Assembly: GCF_013620795.1 (NCBI RefSeq)
Contig: NZ_LGLW01000007.1
Span: forward strand, 62,001-126,000
DNA from: Pseudomonas sp. Q2-TVG4-2
GTDB taxonomy: Bacteria > Pseudomonadota > Gammaproteobacteria > Pseudomonadales > Pseudomonadaceae
Length of the DNA stretch: 64,000 nucleotides
Direction of reading: 5' to 3'
The notes below the pieces were generated by a model. The model had not been told where the DNA came from. It ran no database searches and saw only the letters and a list, made by a program, of their open reading frames with translations. The position numbers and the translations under genes were made by a program. Positions 53,482 through 62,868 of the stretch are shown piece by piece. Within the stretch, counting starts at the first letter, position 1. Each line of letters opens with the position of its first letter.

Positions 53482-54774
53482 TCACTGAGTGCGGATCACC
53501 CTCCACACGGTATTTGCCAGGTCGTCCGCGACGATCAGTGCACCACTTGGGTCGACGGTTACCCCGACGGGGCGGCCGCGGGTCTTACCGTCGGATGAGC
53601 GAAAGCCCGTGACGAAATCCACCGGCTCGCCTGAAGGGCGCCCATCGCTGAATGGCACGAAAACGACCTTGTAGCCAACCGGGTTTTCGCGGTTCCAGCT
53701 GCCATGTTCGCCAATGAACACGCCTTCGGCATACTCGCTGCCCATGACGTCCGAGGAAAAGTCCAGGCCGAGCGCGGCGACGTGTGAGCCCAGGGCGTAG
53801 TCAGGCTTGATCGCGGCCGCGACCTTGTCCGGGTTCTGAGGGCGCACGCGGTCGTCAACGTTCTGGCCCCAATAGCTGTAAGGCCAGCCGTAGAAGCCGT
53901 CTTCCTGGACCGACGTCAGGTAGTCCGGCACCAGATCCGGGCCTAGCTCGTCCCGTTCATTTACCACCGCCCACAACTGACCGGACCCGGGCTGAATCGC
54001 CAGTGCCGTAGGATTTCTCAGGCCGGTTGCGTAGGGCTTGTGGGCGCCTGTCTCGGCGTCGATTTGCCAGACCATCGCCCGGTCGGCTTCGGCCTCCATT
54101 CCGCGCTCGGTGATATTGCTGTTCGAACCGATGCCGACATACAGAAAGCGCCCGTCGGGGCTGATGGTCATCGCCTTGGTCCAGTGGTGGTTTATTTCCG
54201 ACGGCAGATCGGTGACCTTGGTCGGTGGGCCGCTGGCCTCGGTCTGGCCCTCCTGATAATCGAAGCGCACCAGCGCATCCTGGTTGGCCACGTATAGATT
54301 GCCCTCGAACAGCGCCAGCCCGTACGGCGCGTTGAGGTTGTCGGCGAACACGGTTTGTAGCTCGTAGCTGCCGTCGCCGTCGGCATCTCGCAGCAGTGTC
54401 AGGCGATTCCCACTTTTGACCGAGGTGTTGCCCTGGGCTTTGATGTAACCGGCGATCACATCCTTCGGCTTGAGCTTCCCGGCGCTGCCTCCTCGGCCTT
54501 CCGCTACGAGGATGTCGCCATTAGGCAGGACGAGCGTCTGTCGCGGGATCTTCAGATCAGTCGCGATCGCCGTGACGGTGAAATTCTCCGGCACGGTAGG
54601 CGTCTGATCGCCCCACTGCGCCGGATCAGCAATCGTCATGCTGGGCAACAGGCCGCGCTGGGGGTCGGGAAGCTTGGGCTCGGCACCGAGCGACTGGGTG
54701 TTGTCGTCGGCGCCACCGCACGCGCTGAGCAGCAGCGAAATCGTCAGAACGGAAAGTGCGCTCGTCGGTTTCAT
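53482..54774 (-). CDS. PQQ-dependent sugar dehydrogenase-like lipoprotein (sorbosone dehydrogenase type)
   Basis: 430-aa protein with a lipoprotein signal ending LSAC (Cys19). Beta-propeller of the glucose/sorbosone dehydrogenase family: LPNGDILVAEGRGG, HHWTKAMTISPDGRFLYVGIGS, ATGLRNPTALAIQP, VFIGEHGSWNREN and RGRPVGVTVDPSGALIVADD. Cofactor PQQ is expected. Located in the periplasm, oxidising aldoses or similar. The start ATG overlaps the DUF2231 stop by 4 bp (ATGA), so they are an operon. Confidence 0.9.
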   Translation of the reverse strand: MKPTSALSVLTISLLLSACGGADDNTQSLGAEPKLPDPQRGLLPSMTIADPAQWGDQTPTVPENFTVTAIATDLKIPRQTLVLPNGDILVAEGRGGSAGKLKPKDVIAGYIKAQGNTSVKSGNRLTLLRDADGDGSYELQTVFADNLNAPYGLALFEGNLYVANQDALVRFDYQEGQTEASGPPTKVTDLPSEINHHWTKAMTISPDGRFLYVGIGSNSNITERGMEAEADRAMVWQIDAETGAHKPYATGLRNPTALAIQPGSGQLWAVVNERDELGPDLVPDYLTSVQEDGFYGWPYSYWGQNVDDRVRPQNPDKVAAAIKPDYALGSHVAALGLDFSSDVMGSEYAEGVFIGEHGSWNRENPVGYKVVFVPFSDGRPSGEPVDFVTGFRSSDGKTRGRPVGVTVDPSGALIVADDLANTVWRVIRTQ

Positions 54775-55220
54775 GATTCACCTCCTGCGCGAAGGTTGGT
54801 TAAGCCGATCCAGGTGGCCGCGCAGGCCAGCAGCGTCACGATTACCGACAGAATCAGGCCCAAGGGCATGGTCGCCCATGCGTCCTTGGCGTGCTCGAGA
54901 GCATTGATGAAGCCCAGTACCCAGGTCGCCAGCAGCAGAAGAAGGTAAACCAGCGGCCTCCCTTTCTTCTGGTTGGCTCGGATCAGGTTGGCTAGCGCAA
55001 ACAGTAGCGCCAGGCCGCAGAAAACCAGGCCGCCGGCGATCAACCATGAGGAGAAGTTGCTCCACTGAATCTGGTAAGTGCGAAAGTAGGCGATATCACT
55101 CAGCAGGCCGCCAAGAAACAAGGGGATGGTCCCGGCCAGCAGCGCGGCATGCAGCGGGTTTGGCACGTGGCGGGAGATGCTGTGTGTCGTGTGGTGAGTG
55201 CTTTGGGTGATAACGGTCAC
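54771..55220 (-). CDS. DUF2231 inner-membrane protein
   Basis: 149-aa protein with four hydrophobic helices (LLAGTIPLFLGGLLSDIAY, LIAGGLVFCGLALLFALANLI, LVYLLLLLATWVLGFI, LGLILSVIVTLLACAATWI) and a His-rich N-terminus (STHHTTHSISRHVPNPLH). DUF2231 proteins sit beside PQQ/heme dehydrogenases and may take electrons from them; that role is inferred from pairing here, with the downstream dehydrogenase overlapping by ATGA. Confidence 0.85.
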   Translation of the reverse strand: MTVITQSTHHTTHSISRHVPNPLHAALLAGTIPLFLGGLLSDIAYFRTYQIQWSNFSSWLIAGGLVFCGLALLFALANLIRANQKKGRPLVYLLLLLATWVLGFINALEHAKDAWATMPLGLILSVIVTLLACAATWIGLTNLRAGGES

Positions 55221-55536
55221 GGCGGATCCTCATCGCTGGGCGACCCTGGCCGGATGCTCGGCGCGGATGCTTTGCCGCCAGGCTCGCTCTGAGTGTGCTT
55301 AAAAGGGGATCGTACAGCTGGCCTATAGTTCACTCCGATTGGCTGCCAAGGCCGCCGCCCAGAGCGTTGAAGCAGGCTTGGAATCCTCAGATGCGCCAGA
55401 GAAGGGCGCATGATTAAAGAGGGTGCCGTGTTGTTATCAGGCGGGATCGGTCGAGCGCGCGGACGAATCCTTTCATTTCGCCAAGGGCGGTGCTGGTCCG
55501 CTTTGCGGATGCTGCTGTCCGACCGGAGGCCTGCGC
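55221..55536. other. 316-bp gene-free region upstream of DUF2231-dehydrogenase operon
   Basis: No supported gene. Contains a small hairpin ATGCGCC-AGAGAAG-GGCGCAT at 55391-55411, and should contain the promoter for the leftward operon. Plus-strand ORFs here (55410-55664 and overlapping frames) have no resemblance to known proteins and are antisense to the 55537 gene. Confidence 0.45.
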
Positions 55537-56046
55537 TCAACGTTCGCGGCTGGATTCTCCGCGAGATCGAATCGCGCCGTCATCTTCGGCGCCAGGCGTA
55601 CCCGGCGCTACCGGTTCGGCAGTTGGAGCAGCTTCGGCACCGGGCTCGCTGGACGGCACCGTAGACGACGTACCGATGCTCTGGCTGGCGGCACGGCAGG
55701 TCAGCTCTGCAAAAGGCTTATCGGGCGAATAGTCGCCTGGCACCCGTTCGACTCGCTGGCTGTTTGAGGTGACGGTGAAGACCGGCGGCGCGGAGGTATC
55801 CGCTCGCGCTTCGTCCGGTACATGAAATTCACAGGTCACGGTCTCTTCGCTCTTGTTCATCACCCGAATTGCCCGGATTCCCACTAGCTCGACACCGGCC
55901 TCGGCGCTCGAAGTCGGCACGCCCATGGCACTGACTTCGACATCGAGCCCGTTCAAGTGCGTGACGACCTCGGGTTTTGGCGTCTGGGCGAAGGCCATCG
56001 GCACGCAGAGGGCGATGCCGCAGGCGATGAGAAGTGGCTTGGTCAT
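55537..56046 (-). CDS. periplasmic hypothetical protein (169 aa)
   Basis: Sec signal peptide (MTKPLLIACGIALCVPMAFA, cleavage after AFA). The mature part has a compact beta-like region (VVTHLNGLDVEVSAMG, VTCEFHVPDEA) and a disordered Pro/Ala/Glu tail (SEPGAEAAPTAEPVAPGTPG). Two Cys (VTCEF, LTCRA) could form a disulphide. Start ATG at 56046, preferred over 56106. Conserved in pseudomonads, function unknown. Confidence 0.75.
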   Translation of the reverse strand: MTKPLLIACGIALCVPMAFAQTPKPEVVTHLNGLDVEVSAMGVPTSSAEAGVELVGIRAIRVMNKSEETVTCEFHVPDEARADTSAPPVFTVTSNSQRVERVPGDYSPDKPFAELTCRAASQSIGTSSTVPSSEPGAEAAPTAEPVAPGTPGAEDDGAIRSRGESSRER

Positions 56047-56147
56047 GGGTGCCTCCTTGAGTCGTGTCTGCTTAGAAGGGCTCGGAGGGCGAGGGTTCGG
56101 TTCCATGTTCCCGATTTGGTTGCAAGATGCTTGGAGCCCGTTACGGC

Positions 56148-56978
56148 CTACCTTGAAAGCTTTAGGTTGCGGGCATAAAACGACTTGCCGCCGGTGGATG
56201 TCGTGCCGCGAGCTTCGAGTTCGAAGCGCTTTGGCTGGGATTTGATCAGGTCGCTGAGTTTCTTGAACCCGTAGAGCCGGGGGTCGAAGGCGGGGCGGAG
56301 TTTGCTGATATTGGAACCAAGCTCGCCGAGCTGGACCCAGTCATCCTCGTCATCGGCTATGTCGGCGAGCACCTTGGCGATGAAGTCCACCGGGACCTTC
56401 TGTGATTTGACCTGAACGCTCTTGTCGGTGGCCTTGGTGTCTTCCTTGGTATCGTCAGTCGTGATCTGTACCGACGGCTTTTCTCCATTGATCGGCGGCT
56501 CCTGTGACGTTTTGGGTGCATCGGCACGGAGGATTTCGGTGTAGATGAACTTGTCGCAGGCGGAGACGAAGGGCGAGGGCGTCTTCTGTTCGCCGAAACC
56601 GTAGACGGTCAGGCCTTCCTCGCGCAGACGCGCGGCCAGGCGGGTGAAGTCGCTGTCGCTGGAAACCAGGCAGAAGCCATCGAAACGCCGGGTATAGAGC
56701 AGATCCATTGCATCAATGATCAGCGAACTGTCGGTGGCATTCTTGCCCGAGGTATAGGCGAACTGCTGGATCGGCTGGATGGAGTAATCGAGCAGTACCT
56801 TTTTCCAGCTGCCCAGGTTGGGTTTGGTCCAGTCGCCGTAGATGCGCTTGACGCTGGCGACGCCGTACTTGGCGATTTCCTCGAACAACCCTTCAACGAT
56901 GGCGGCGGGCGCGTTGTCGGCGTCGATGAGTACGGCGAGATGAATCTGTTGACGGGTATTGCTGGGTTTGCTGGCCAT
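56148..56978 (-). CDS. NYN-domain/OST-HTH (LOTUS) protein, LabA-like
   Basis: 276-aa cytoplasmic protein. The N-terminal NYN (PIN-like) domain has the acidic metal motifs LIDADNAPA and SSDSDFTRLA, with TDSSLIIDAMDLLY between them, so it is probably an RNase. A C-terminal OST-HTH/LOTUS domain (about 195-265, FIAKVLADIADDEDDWVQL, FDPRLYGFKKLSDLI) should bind RNA. The linker is charged and flexible. Similar to DUF88/LabA proteins. Natural substrate unknown. Confidence 0.87.
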   Translation of the reverse strand: MASKPSNTRQQIHLAVLIDADNAPAAIVEGLFEEIAKYGVASVKRIYGDWTKPNLGSWKKVLLDYSIQPIQQFAYTSGKNATDSSLIIDAMDLLYTRRFDGFCLVSSDSDFTRLAARLREEGLTVYGFGEQKTPSPFVSACDKFIYTEILRADAPKTSQEPPINGEKPSVQITTDDTKEDTKATDKSVQVKSQKVPVDFIAKVLADIADDEDDWVQLGELGSNISKLRPAFDPRLYGFKKLSDLIKSQPKRFELEARGTTSTGGKSFYARNLKLSR

Positions 56979-57295
56979 GACTCTTCCCTGGGTGGATGTG
57001 TGACGACCTTAACGCCAGTCGCGCCCGTGCGGCCATAGTCAGCTGCCGCCGATGAGGGCGGGTTGCGATATAGCGGCCGGATCGAGCCACCGCGACCGGC
57101 GGTTCACCACCGACCTGTCGTGGTCGATGGAACCCTCACAGCGAAGACGTTTCTGACCTTGCGTCTGATCCCGCTGTGCGCAAGCGGTCTCATCCGCATG
57201 ACGGTTCCGATCGATGCGGCGCTCTGCGGGTACTTTCCAGGCCTGGTTGCTTGAGGTAGCCCTACACACCCATCCCTAATCACAAGGCGTTTCCC
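56979..57295. other. 317-bp gene-free region between NYN and symporter genes
   Basis: Divergent promoter region. No RNA gene, repeat or clear promoter motif was found. Short ORFs here (57039-57269 and 57063-57254) have no ribosome binding site and no resemblance. Confidence 0.45.
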
Positions 57296-58708
57296 ATGAC
57301 CGCGATCATCGACTTCCTCAACACGATCTTCTGGGGCTATGTCCTTATTTACGGTCTGCTCGCGGTCGGGGTGTTCTTCACGGTCCGCCTGGGATTCCTG
57401 CAGTTCGTGCATTTTGGCGAAATGGTGCGCGCCATTAGGGGAGCGCGGCAGAGCGATGCATCCGGGATTTCCCCGTTTCAGGCGTTGTGTACCAGCCTTG
57501 CTTCGCGAGTGGGCACCGGGAACCTGGCGGGTGTCGCGGTTGCCCTGTATCTCGGTGGCGCTGGGGCGATCTTCTGGATGTGGATGGTGGCGTTGGTGGG
57601 GATGGCGACGGCCTACGCCGAGAGCTCGCTCGCTCAGCTCTACAAAGTCCGTGACGGTGAGGGCCAGTATCGTGGCGGCCCGGCGTTCTACATCGCCACG
57701 GGTCTGAAAGCGCCGTGGGCCGGAGGGGTGTTTTCCGTTGCGCTGATCATCTCCTTCGGGTTGGTGTTCAACGCCGTGCAGGCCAACTCGATTGCCGATG
57801 CGATGGAAGGGGCGTTCGGCATTCCCAAGCTGTGGGTGGGTATCGCTGTCGCGATTCTCGCGGGGATGGTGATCTTTGGCGGGCTGCGCTCGATCGCACG
57901 ATTCGCTGAACTGGTGGTGCCGTTGATGGCAGGTATTTACGTGCTCATGGCGCTGATCGTGCTAGCGATCAACATTACCGAGGTGCCTGGTGTGCTGATG
58001 ACCATTATCCGCAGCGCCTTTGGTCTTGAAGAGGCTGCCGGCGGTGTGGCCGGCTCGGTGACCGCGGCGATGCTAAACGGAATCAAGCGCGGGCTGTTCT
58101 CCAACGAGGCGGGCATGGGATCGGCGCCCAACGTGGCGGCGACCGCAACCCCCGCGCCGCATCATCCGTCGTCGCAGGGCCTGGTGCAGGCGATGGGTGT
58201 ATTCATCGATACCATCGTGATCTGCACCGCTACGGCGGTGATGATTCTGCTGGCGGGTGTGCTCGAGCCGGGCTCGGGCGTGACCGGCACGCAACTCACC
58301 CAGCAGGCGATGGAGAGCCATATCGGCGTGGCCGGAACCTACTTCATCGCCATTGCGATCCTGTTCTTCGCCTTCACCTCGATCGTTGCCAACTATTCCT
58401 ATGCGGAGAACGCGCTGATCTTCCTCGGTGCCGGCAACAAGCTCGGGTTGACCCTGCTGCGTCTGGCCGCGTTGGGGATGGTTATCTGGGGCGCTTATGA
58501 GGCGGTGACCACCGTGTTCAACGCCGCCGATGCCTCCATGGGCCTGATGGCGACAATCAACCTGATCGCCATCGTGCTGCTCTCGGGCACGGTGGTGAAG
58601 CTCACCAAGGACTACATGGCGCAGATCAAGGCGGGCGACGTGCCGACCTTCAAGGCGGCGGATTACCCGGAGCTGAAGGCGAAGATCAACAACGACATCT
58701 GGCGATAA
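57296..58708 (+). CDS. sodium:alanine symporter (AGCS family)
   Basis: 470-aa transporter with about 11 helices. Signature motifs: QALCTSLASRVGTGNLAGVA (conserved N-x-x-G region), GGPAFYIATGL, GLFSNEAGMGSAPNVAA (the family signature), and AFTSIVANYSYAENAL near the C-terminus. It imports alanine or glycine with Na+. The start ATG follows AAGGCG. No operon partner. Confidence 0.93.
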   Translation: MTAIIDFLNTIFWGYVLIYGLLAVGVFFTVRLGFLQFVHFGEMVRAIRGARQSDASGISPFQALCTSLASRVGTGNLAGVAVALYLGGAGAIFWMWMVALVGMATAYAESSLAQLYKVRDGEGQYRGGPAFYIATGLKAPWAGGVFSVALIISFGLVFNAVQANSIADAMEGAFGIPKLWVGIAVAILAGMVIFGGLRSIARFAELVVPLMAGIYVLMALIVLAINITEVPGVLMTIIRSAFGLEEAAGGVAGSVTAAMLNGIKRGLFSNEAGMGSAPNVAATATPAPHHPSSQGLVQAMGVFIDTIVICTATAVMILLAGVLEPGSGVTGTQLTQQAMESHIGVAGTYFIAIAILFFAFTSIVANYSYAENALIFLGAGNKLGLTLLRLAALGMVIWGAYEAVTTVFNAADASMGLMATINLIAIVLLSGTVVKLTKDYMAQIKAGDVPTFKAADYPELKAKINNDIWR

Positions 58709-58870
58709 TGGATGCGGATGGGCGCCCCGGCACCATGCTGGGGCGAAGCCACTCAGCCAGATGGCTGGTTCGGGCCATGCATCGGACAGCCGATGGGTGT
58801 TTTTCAGGTCGCCGCTTTTGTTGCAGCTGCGGCAGCATTCTGTCGGACGGGCCGTTTGCGACGCCGTGCT

Positions 58871-59329
58871 CTACAGCGGAATCACCCCGAACCCCCGCGC
58901 CATCAGCGTGGCAAACAGAGGAATCAGCAGCAGGGCTAGCAGTTCGACGCGGATGATCAGCCGAACCCAGCGCGCACTGGCCGGGCTGATGGTCGGGACC
59001 TGGCCTGCTTTCAGGGCCGGACGCCATTTGAGAAAGGTCACAGTCGGGTAGATGGACAATAAGGCGACGACCACGAACAGCGTGATCTTGGCGTGAAAGA
59101 AACTGTTATTGAGGTAGTAGTCCATGCCCTTGCCATAGCGCATGGCGCGGGCGAGGCCGGTGACGAGCACCAGGCCGGCGACGATGCCGAATGCGATATC
59201 GGTGCGGAACAGACTGCGCGCTCGCTTGAAATCCAGCGGCTGGCTGAACAGCTGGTGCTCCAGTGCCAACAAGGCGAAGAGCAGGAAGATCGCCACAAAA
59301 TGTAGGTAGGCGGCGACGGCGTAGGCCAT
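58871..59329 (-). CDS. DUF2214 inner-membrane protein
   Basis: 152-aa protein with four transmembrane helices (AVAAYLHFVAIFLLFALLAL, FGIVAGLVLVTGLARAM, KITLFVVVALLSIYPTVTFL and VELLALLLIPLFATLMARG). His in the first helix (YLHF) and in SFFHAKIT could bind heme, as in the DUF2214/CopD-like group. One nucleotide separates it from the MATE gene upstream, so they are co-transcribed. Function unknown. Confidence 0.83.
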   Translation of the reverse strand: MAYAVAAYLHFVAIFLLFALLALEHQLFSQPLDFKRARSLFRTDIAFGIVAGLVLVTGLARAMRYGKGMDYYLNNSFFHAKITLFVVVALLSIYPTVTFLKWRPALKAGQVPTISPASARWVRLIIRVELLALLLIPLFATLMARGFGVIPL

Positions 59330-59330
59330 T

Positions 59331-60710
59331 TCAGTGTCCTTTAGGTGGGGTTGCTACGGCTGCGGCATGGGTCGAACGGAACCATTGCTGCTGGTGCTGC
59401 AGCCTGCGGGCGATGCTGCCGAGACAGATGCCCCGCAGCAGCATGAAGGCGAGAAAGGCCAACCACAATCCATGATTGCCCATTGCGCGCAGCAGCCAGC
59501 CCAATGGTAGCGAAATCAGCACGGCCAGCAGCATCGCATTTCGCATTTCCCGCGCGCGGGTGGCGCCGATGAACAGGCCATCGAGCAAATAGCTCCAGAC
59601 GGCCACCAGCGGCAGCGCCGCCAGATAAGGCAGGTAGGCGATAGCGGTTTCGCGTACTGCGGGGATGTCGGTTTGAAGGCTGATGAACAGCTCGCCGCCG
59701 AGCAGGAAGAACAGGCCGAAGGCTAGGCTGGCGAGCAGTGACCAGCCTCCGGCGACTGTCAGGATCCGGCGCAGCTCGGTGCGGTTCTGCGCACCGATGG
59801 CATGACCGCTCAAGGCTTCCACCGCGTGAGCCAGCCCATCCAGTGCGTGGGCGGTGAGCATCAGGCCATTGAGCAGCAGCGCGTTAGCGGCGACTGTGGC
59901 ATCGCCCAGTCGCGTGCCCTGCACCGTGACCAGGAAAAACACCAACTGCAGCGCCAGCGAGCGCAGGAAAATATCCCGATTGACCGATATCAACGGTTTC
60001 CAGCTGGCCCAACGGCGCATCGCATGGCGATCCAGCCGGCCCGGATAGCGCAACAGGGCACCGCGGGTCAGCGTCAGGCCGACGAGCACGCCGCTCCATT
60101 CGGCAATCACCGAGGCGCGTGCGGCACCGGCCACGCCCCAATCCAGGCCGATGACGAACCAGAGGTCCAGCCCAACGTTGATCAGGTTGGTGGTCAGCAG
60201 GATTGCCAAAGGCGCGCGAGCGTTCTGGGTGCCGAGAAACCAGCCGATGAGGGCTAGATTCGCCAGGGCGGCGGGTAGGCCGAACAGGCGCGTATGGAAA
60301 TAGCTTTGGGTGAGCGCGTCGAGTTCCGCCGAGGGTTGCATCAGCTGCAATGCGTAGTCCTTGAGCGGTAACGCGACGATGCTCAGCAACAGGGCGAAGC
60401 CGAGTGCCAGCAGCAATCCTTGTAGCAGTACCTGGCGCAGCGCACCGCCATCTTCGCGTCCGGCCGCTTGCGCTGCGAAACCGGTGGTGCCCATGCGTAG
60501 AAAGCCCATGACCCAGACCAACAGGGTGTAGAGGCTGCCGCCCACTGCGACCGAGGCCAGTTGATGGGCGTGCGGCAGATGACCGATCACCGCGCTGTCG
60601 ACCAGGGCCACCAGCGGCACGGACAGATTCGACAGGATCATTGGCGCAGCGAGCGCCCAGACCCGTTTATGGGTGGGCGCGTGCTGCCAGGCGGTCATCA
60701 AGCGAGACAT
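59331..60710 (-). CDS. MATE-family efflux transporter (DinF-type)
   Basis: 459-aa, 12-helix multidrug and toxin extrusion transporter. The N-terminal ALAAPMILSNLSVPLVALVD, GFLRMGTTGFAAQAAGRED and GWFLGTQNARAPLAI regions match the DinF subgroup. It couples proton or Na+ flow to export of cationic drugs. The start MSRLMTAWQ at 60710 is chosen over 60734. It shares an operon with DUF2214. Confidence 0.92.
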   Translation of the reverse strand: MSRLMTAWQHAPTHKRVWALAAPMILSNLSVPLVALVDSAVIGHLPHAHQLASVAVGGSLYTLLVWVMGFLRMGTTGFAAQAAGREDGGALRQVLLQGLLLALGFALLLSIVALPLKDYALQLMQPSAELDALTQSYFHTRLFGLPAALANLALIGWFLGTQNARAPLAILLTTNLINVGLDLWFVIGLDWGVAGAARASVIAEWSGVLVGLTLTRGALLRYPGRLDRHAMRRWASWKPLISVNRDIFLRSLALQLVFFLVTVQGTRLGDATVAANALLLNGLMLTAHALDGLAHAVEALSGHAIGAQNRTELRRILTVAGGWSLLASLAFGLFFLLGGELFISLQTDIPAVRETAIAYLPYLAALPLVAVWSYLLDGLFIGATRAREMRNAMLLAVLISLPLGWLLRAMGNHGLWLAFLAFMLLRGICLGSIARRLQHQQQWFRSTHAAAVATPPKGH

Positions 60711-60891
60711 GAGGGCTCCAGAGCAGCCCGGCATGATACGCCGTAACGCAAGCGACCAGCGAGAGGTCCGGGGGTGAGGTGGCGCCGCGACGGTGCAGAG
60801 CAGGACTGTGGATACTTCGCGTCGGTGCCGGAAAGAGTTCGAACGCCTACTGCTTGCCCAGCGTTAGGCTTTTATTTCCAGCTTCCAGCGC

Positions 60892-61185
60892 CTAGTGAAT
60901 CAGCCAGCTCAACAACCAGAGCCCCAGAAACAGATAGATCACCCCGGCGATGAACGAGCGTCGGAAGAACGCGCGGAACGCGCCAACCAGCAGCATCAGG
61001 CCGATCGCCAAGGCGATCAGGCTAATCAGCGAGCGGTCCATGCCTAGGGTCCGCGACAGGCCCTCGAGAAAGTTGGCACCGGCGTCGGCAAATAATCCGA
61101 AGAAGCCGCTCAACGCATCGACGATGTACCGAATCACCGTGCCGAGCGCCTGGCCCAACCATTCGAAAAAGCTTTCCACCCGCAT
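60892..61185 (-). CDS. small membrane protein, conserved hypothetical
   Basis: 97-aa protein with an N-terminal amphipathic part (VESFFEWLGQALGTVIRYIV) and two hydrophobic helices (SLISLIALAIGLMLLVGAF and FIAGVIYLFLGLWLLSWL). GGAGAG precedes the ATG at 61185. Divergent from the SdiA-regulated gene. A similar protein occurs in other pseudomonads as I recall, with no known function. Confidence 0.75.
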   Translation of the reverse strand: MRVESFFEWLGQALGTVIRYIVDALSGFFGLFADAGANFLEGLSRTLGMDRSLISLIALAIGLMLLVGAFRAFFRRSFIAGVIYLFLGLWLLSWLIH

Positions 61186-61394
61186 GTTGCTCTCCTGCTA
61201 TACGATCCGAGGCTGAAAGCGCAGCCGTTTCCTGGGGCATTGGGCTACCAATCCGCTTGGCAGTTCCCATGGCCGATTGAACCCGCCTGCGGCGGGTGGG
61301 TCTGTACACGGCTGTCGGCGTCGGGATTTGCGCCGTCATGCAATTGCAATCCGTCCCGATCAGGCTGTGTGCCATTGTTCTGAGAGAAAAGACG

Positions 61395-62330
61395 ATGTCG
61401 ATTGTTACCGAACTGCAATCTCAGTGGTTGTCAGGTACGCGCCCCCGACTCTGGGCGCTGGGTATGTTGGTCGCCGGTGCGTTCTATGCAGCCGCCGCCC
61501 TTCATCTTGATGAAAGAGTTTTCTACTCGCTGAAATCGGCCTGGCACGAGAACAGTTGGGAATCGCGCAGCCTGTGGTTGCCCGAGTACCAGGTGCGTGT
61601 CGAGGCTTTGCCGGTGGCATCGGTTGCGAACAACCTTTCGGGATTGACCTTTGATGAGCAGCGCAACCATCTCTGGGCGGTGGTGAACAACCCCGAGGAA
61701 CTGATTGCGCTGGACCAGGATGGCCAATTCCTCGCGCGCTACCCGTTGAAGGGATTCGAAGATGTCGAAGGTATTACCTACCTGGGCGACAACCTGCTTG
61801 CGGTCGTCGAGGAGCGAAGCCAATCGATCGTGATCATGCCTGTGCCGGCGGAGCCCGGTGAGCTGCAGCGTGACGACTATGCGTCGGTCTCGCTGGGGCT
61901 GGGGGAAGGAGATAATGCCGGCTTCGAGGGGCTTGGCTACGATCGCGCCGGTGACCGGCTATTTGTGGTCAAAGAGCATACGCCGCGCAAGCTCTACGAA
62001 ATCCAGGGCATCAAGGCCAGCCTGCACGGCCAGCTGAACCTGAACGTTATCGACCGTGAGGCCTGGATAGAAGACAAGGACATGGCCAGCGATCTGGCTT
62101 CGGTGCATTTCGACGAGCGCACCGGCCATCTGGTGCTGCTCAGCGACGAAGCGAAGATGATGCTGGAGCTCGACAGCCAGGGTGAGATGGTCAGCTTTCG
62201 TTCGCTATGGAGCGGTTTCGCAGGACTGAAAAGCAGCGTGCCGCAGGCCGAGGGCATGACCTTCGATGCGCAGGGCAGTCTCTATCTGGTCAGCGAACCC
62301 AACCTGTTCTACGCCTTCGAGCGCAAGTAG
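61395..62330 (+). CDS. SdiA-regulated-domain protein (YjiK-like)
   Basis: 311-aa protein with an N-terminal hydrophobic anchor (LWALGMLVAGAFYAAAALHL) and a beta-propeller-like domain with SdiA-regulated family motifs (NNLSGLTFDEQRNHLWAVVN, GFEDVEGITYLGDNLLAVVE, GNAGFEGLGYD-like NAGFEGLGYDRAGDR). Exported or membrane bound. Start MSIVTELQS at 61395 is preferred over 61296. Role unknown. Confidence 0.83.
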   Translation: MSIVTELQSQWLSGTRPRLWALGMLVAGAFYAAAALHLDERVFYSLKSAWHENSWESRSLWLPEYQVRVEALPVASVANNLSGLTFDEQRNHLWAVVNNPEELIALDQDGQFLARYPLKGFEDVEGITYLGDNLLAVVEERSQSIVIMPVPAEPGELQRDDYASVSLGLGEGDNAGFEGLGYDRAGDRLFVVKEHTPRKLYEIQGIKASLHGQLNLNVIDREAWIEDKDMASDLASVHFDERTGHLVLLSDEAKMMLELDSQGEMVSFRSLWSGFAGLKSSVPQAEGMTFDAQGSLYLVSEPNLFYAFERK

Positions 62331-62349
62331 CCGCTCTCGGTCCGTCGCC

Positions 62350-62799
62350 TCAGCCGCGACGGATCATCCACACGCCGCCGACGATCAGCAGCAGCCCGGC
62401 AATCTTGCCGAGGCTCACCGAGGACTGTCGGAACCCCGCCCAGCCGAAGTGATCGAGCAGCAGCGCCATGCCCAGCTGCCCGGCCAAGACCAGCGCCATG
62501 AACAGCAGTGCGCCGATACGCGGACCGGCAAAGGCCGCCGTGGCGATGAAGAACATACCCAGCAGACCGGCGCACCAGTGCCACCAGTTCAGGCCACGCA
62601 GCGCCTGCAGTCCCGGTACTTCCCGCTGGAACAGCACGATACAGAGCAGTGCCATGGTGCCCACCGCGAAGGACAGCATCGCCGCGCTCATGACACTGCC
62701 GAAGTGCTTGGCCACTTGCCCATTGATGCCGGCCTGTAGCGGCAAGAATGCCCCGGCAATCAAGGGCAGAACGAGAAGCCACCACGCTACGACGGGCAT
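62350..62799 (-). CDS. YdcZ/DMT-family inner-membrane transporter
   Basis: 149-aa protein of the DMT_YdcZ type with five hydrophobic helices (WWLLVLPLIAGAFLPLQAG, MSAAMLSFAVGTMALLCIV, WWHWCAGLLGMFFIATAAF, LLFMALVLAGQLGMALLLDH, and IAGLLLIVGGVWMI). The conserved GIN motif (LQAGINGQVAK) is present. The start MPVVAWWLL at 62799 is chosen over 62856. Usually acts as a half-size transporter; substrate unknown. Confidence 0.87.
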   Translation of the reverse strand: MPVVAWWLLVLPLIAGAFLPLQAGINGQVAKHFGSVMSAAMLSFAVGTMALLCIVLFQREVPGLQALRGLNWWHWCAGLLGMFFIATAAFAGPRIGALLFMALVLAGQLGMALLLDHFGWAGFRQSSVSLGKIAGLLLIVGGVWMIRRG

Positions 62800-62868
62800 G
62801 CGAATTACTCCGATACGGGACAAAAGAAAGCCCGCCAGGACGGCGGGCGGGATCAACTGGCGGCCAGT

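Noticed and set aside
55410-55767. Plus-strand ORFs of 80-114 codons
   Set aside because: Antisense to the 55537-56046 gene and without motifs.
58709-58870. Small plus-strand ORFs after the alanine symporter (58708-58956 and overlapping frames)
   Set aside because: No ribosome binding site or resemblance; antisense to DUF2214 in part.
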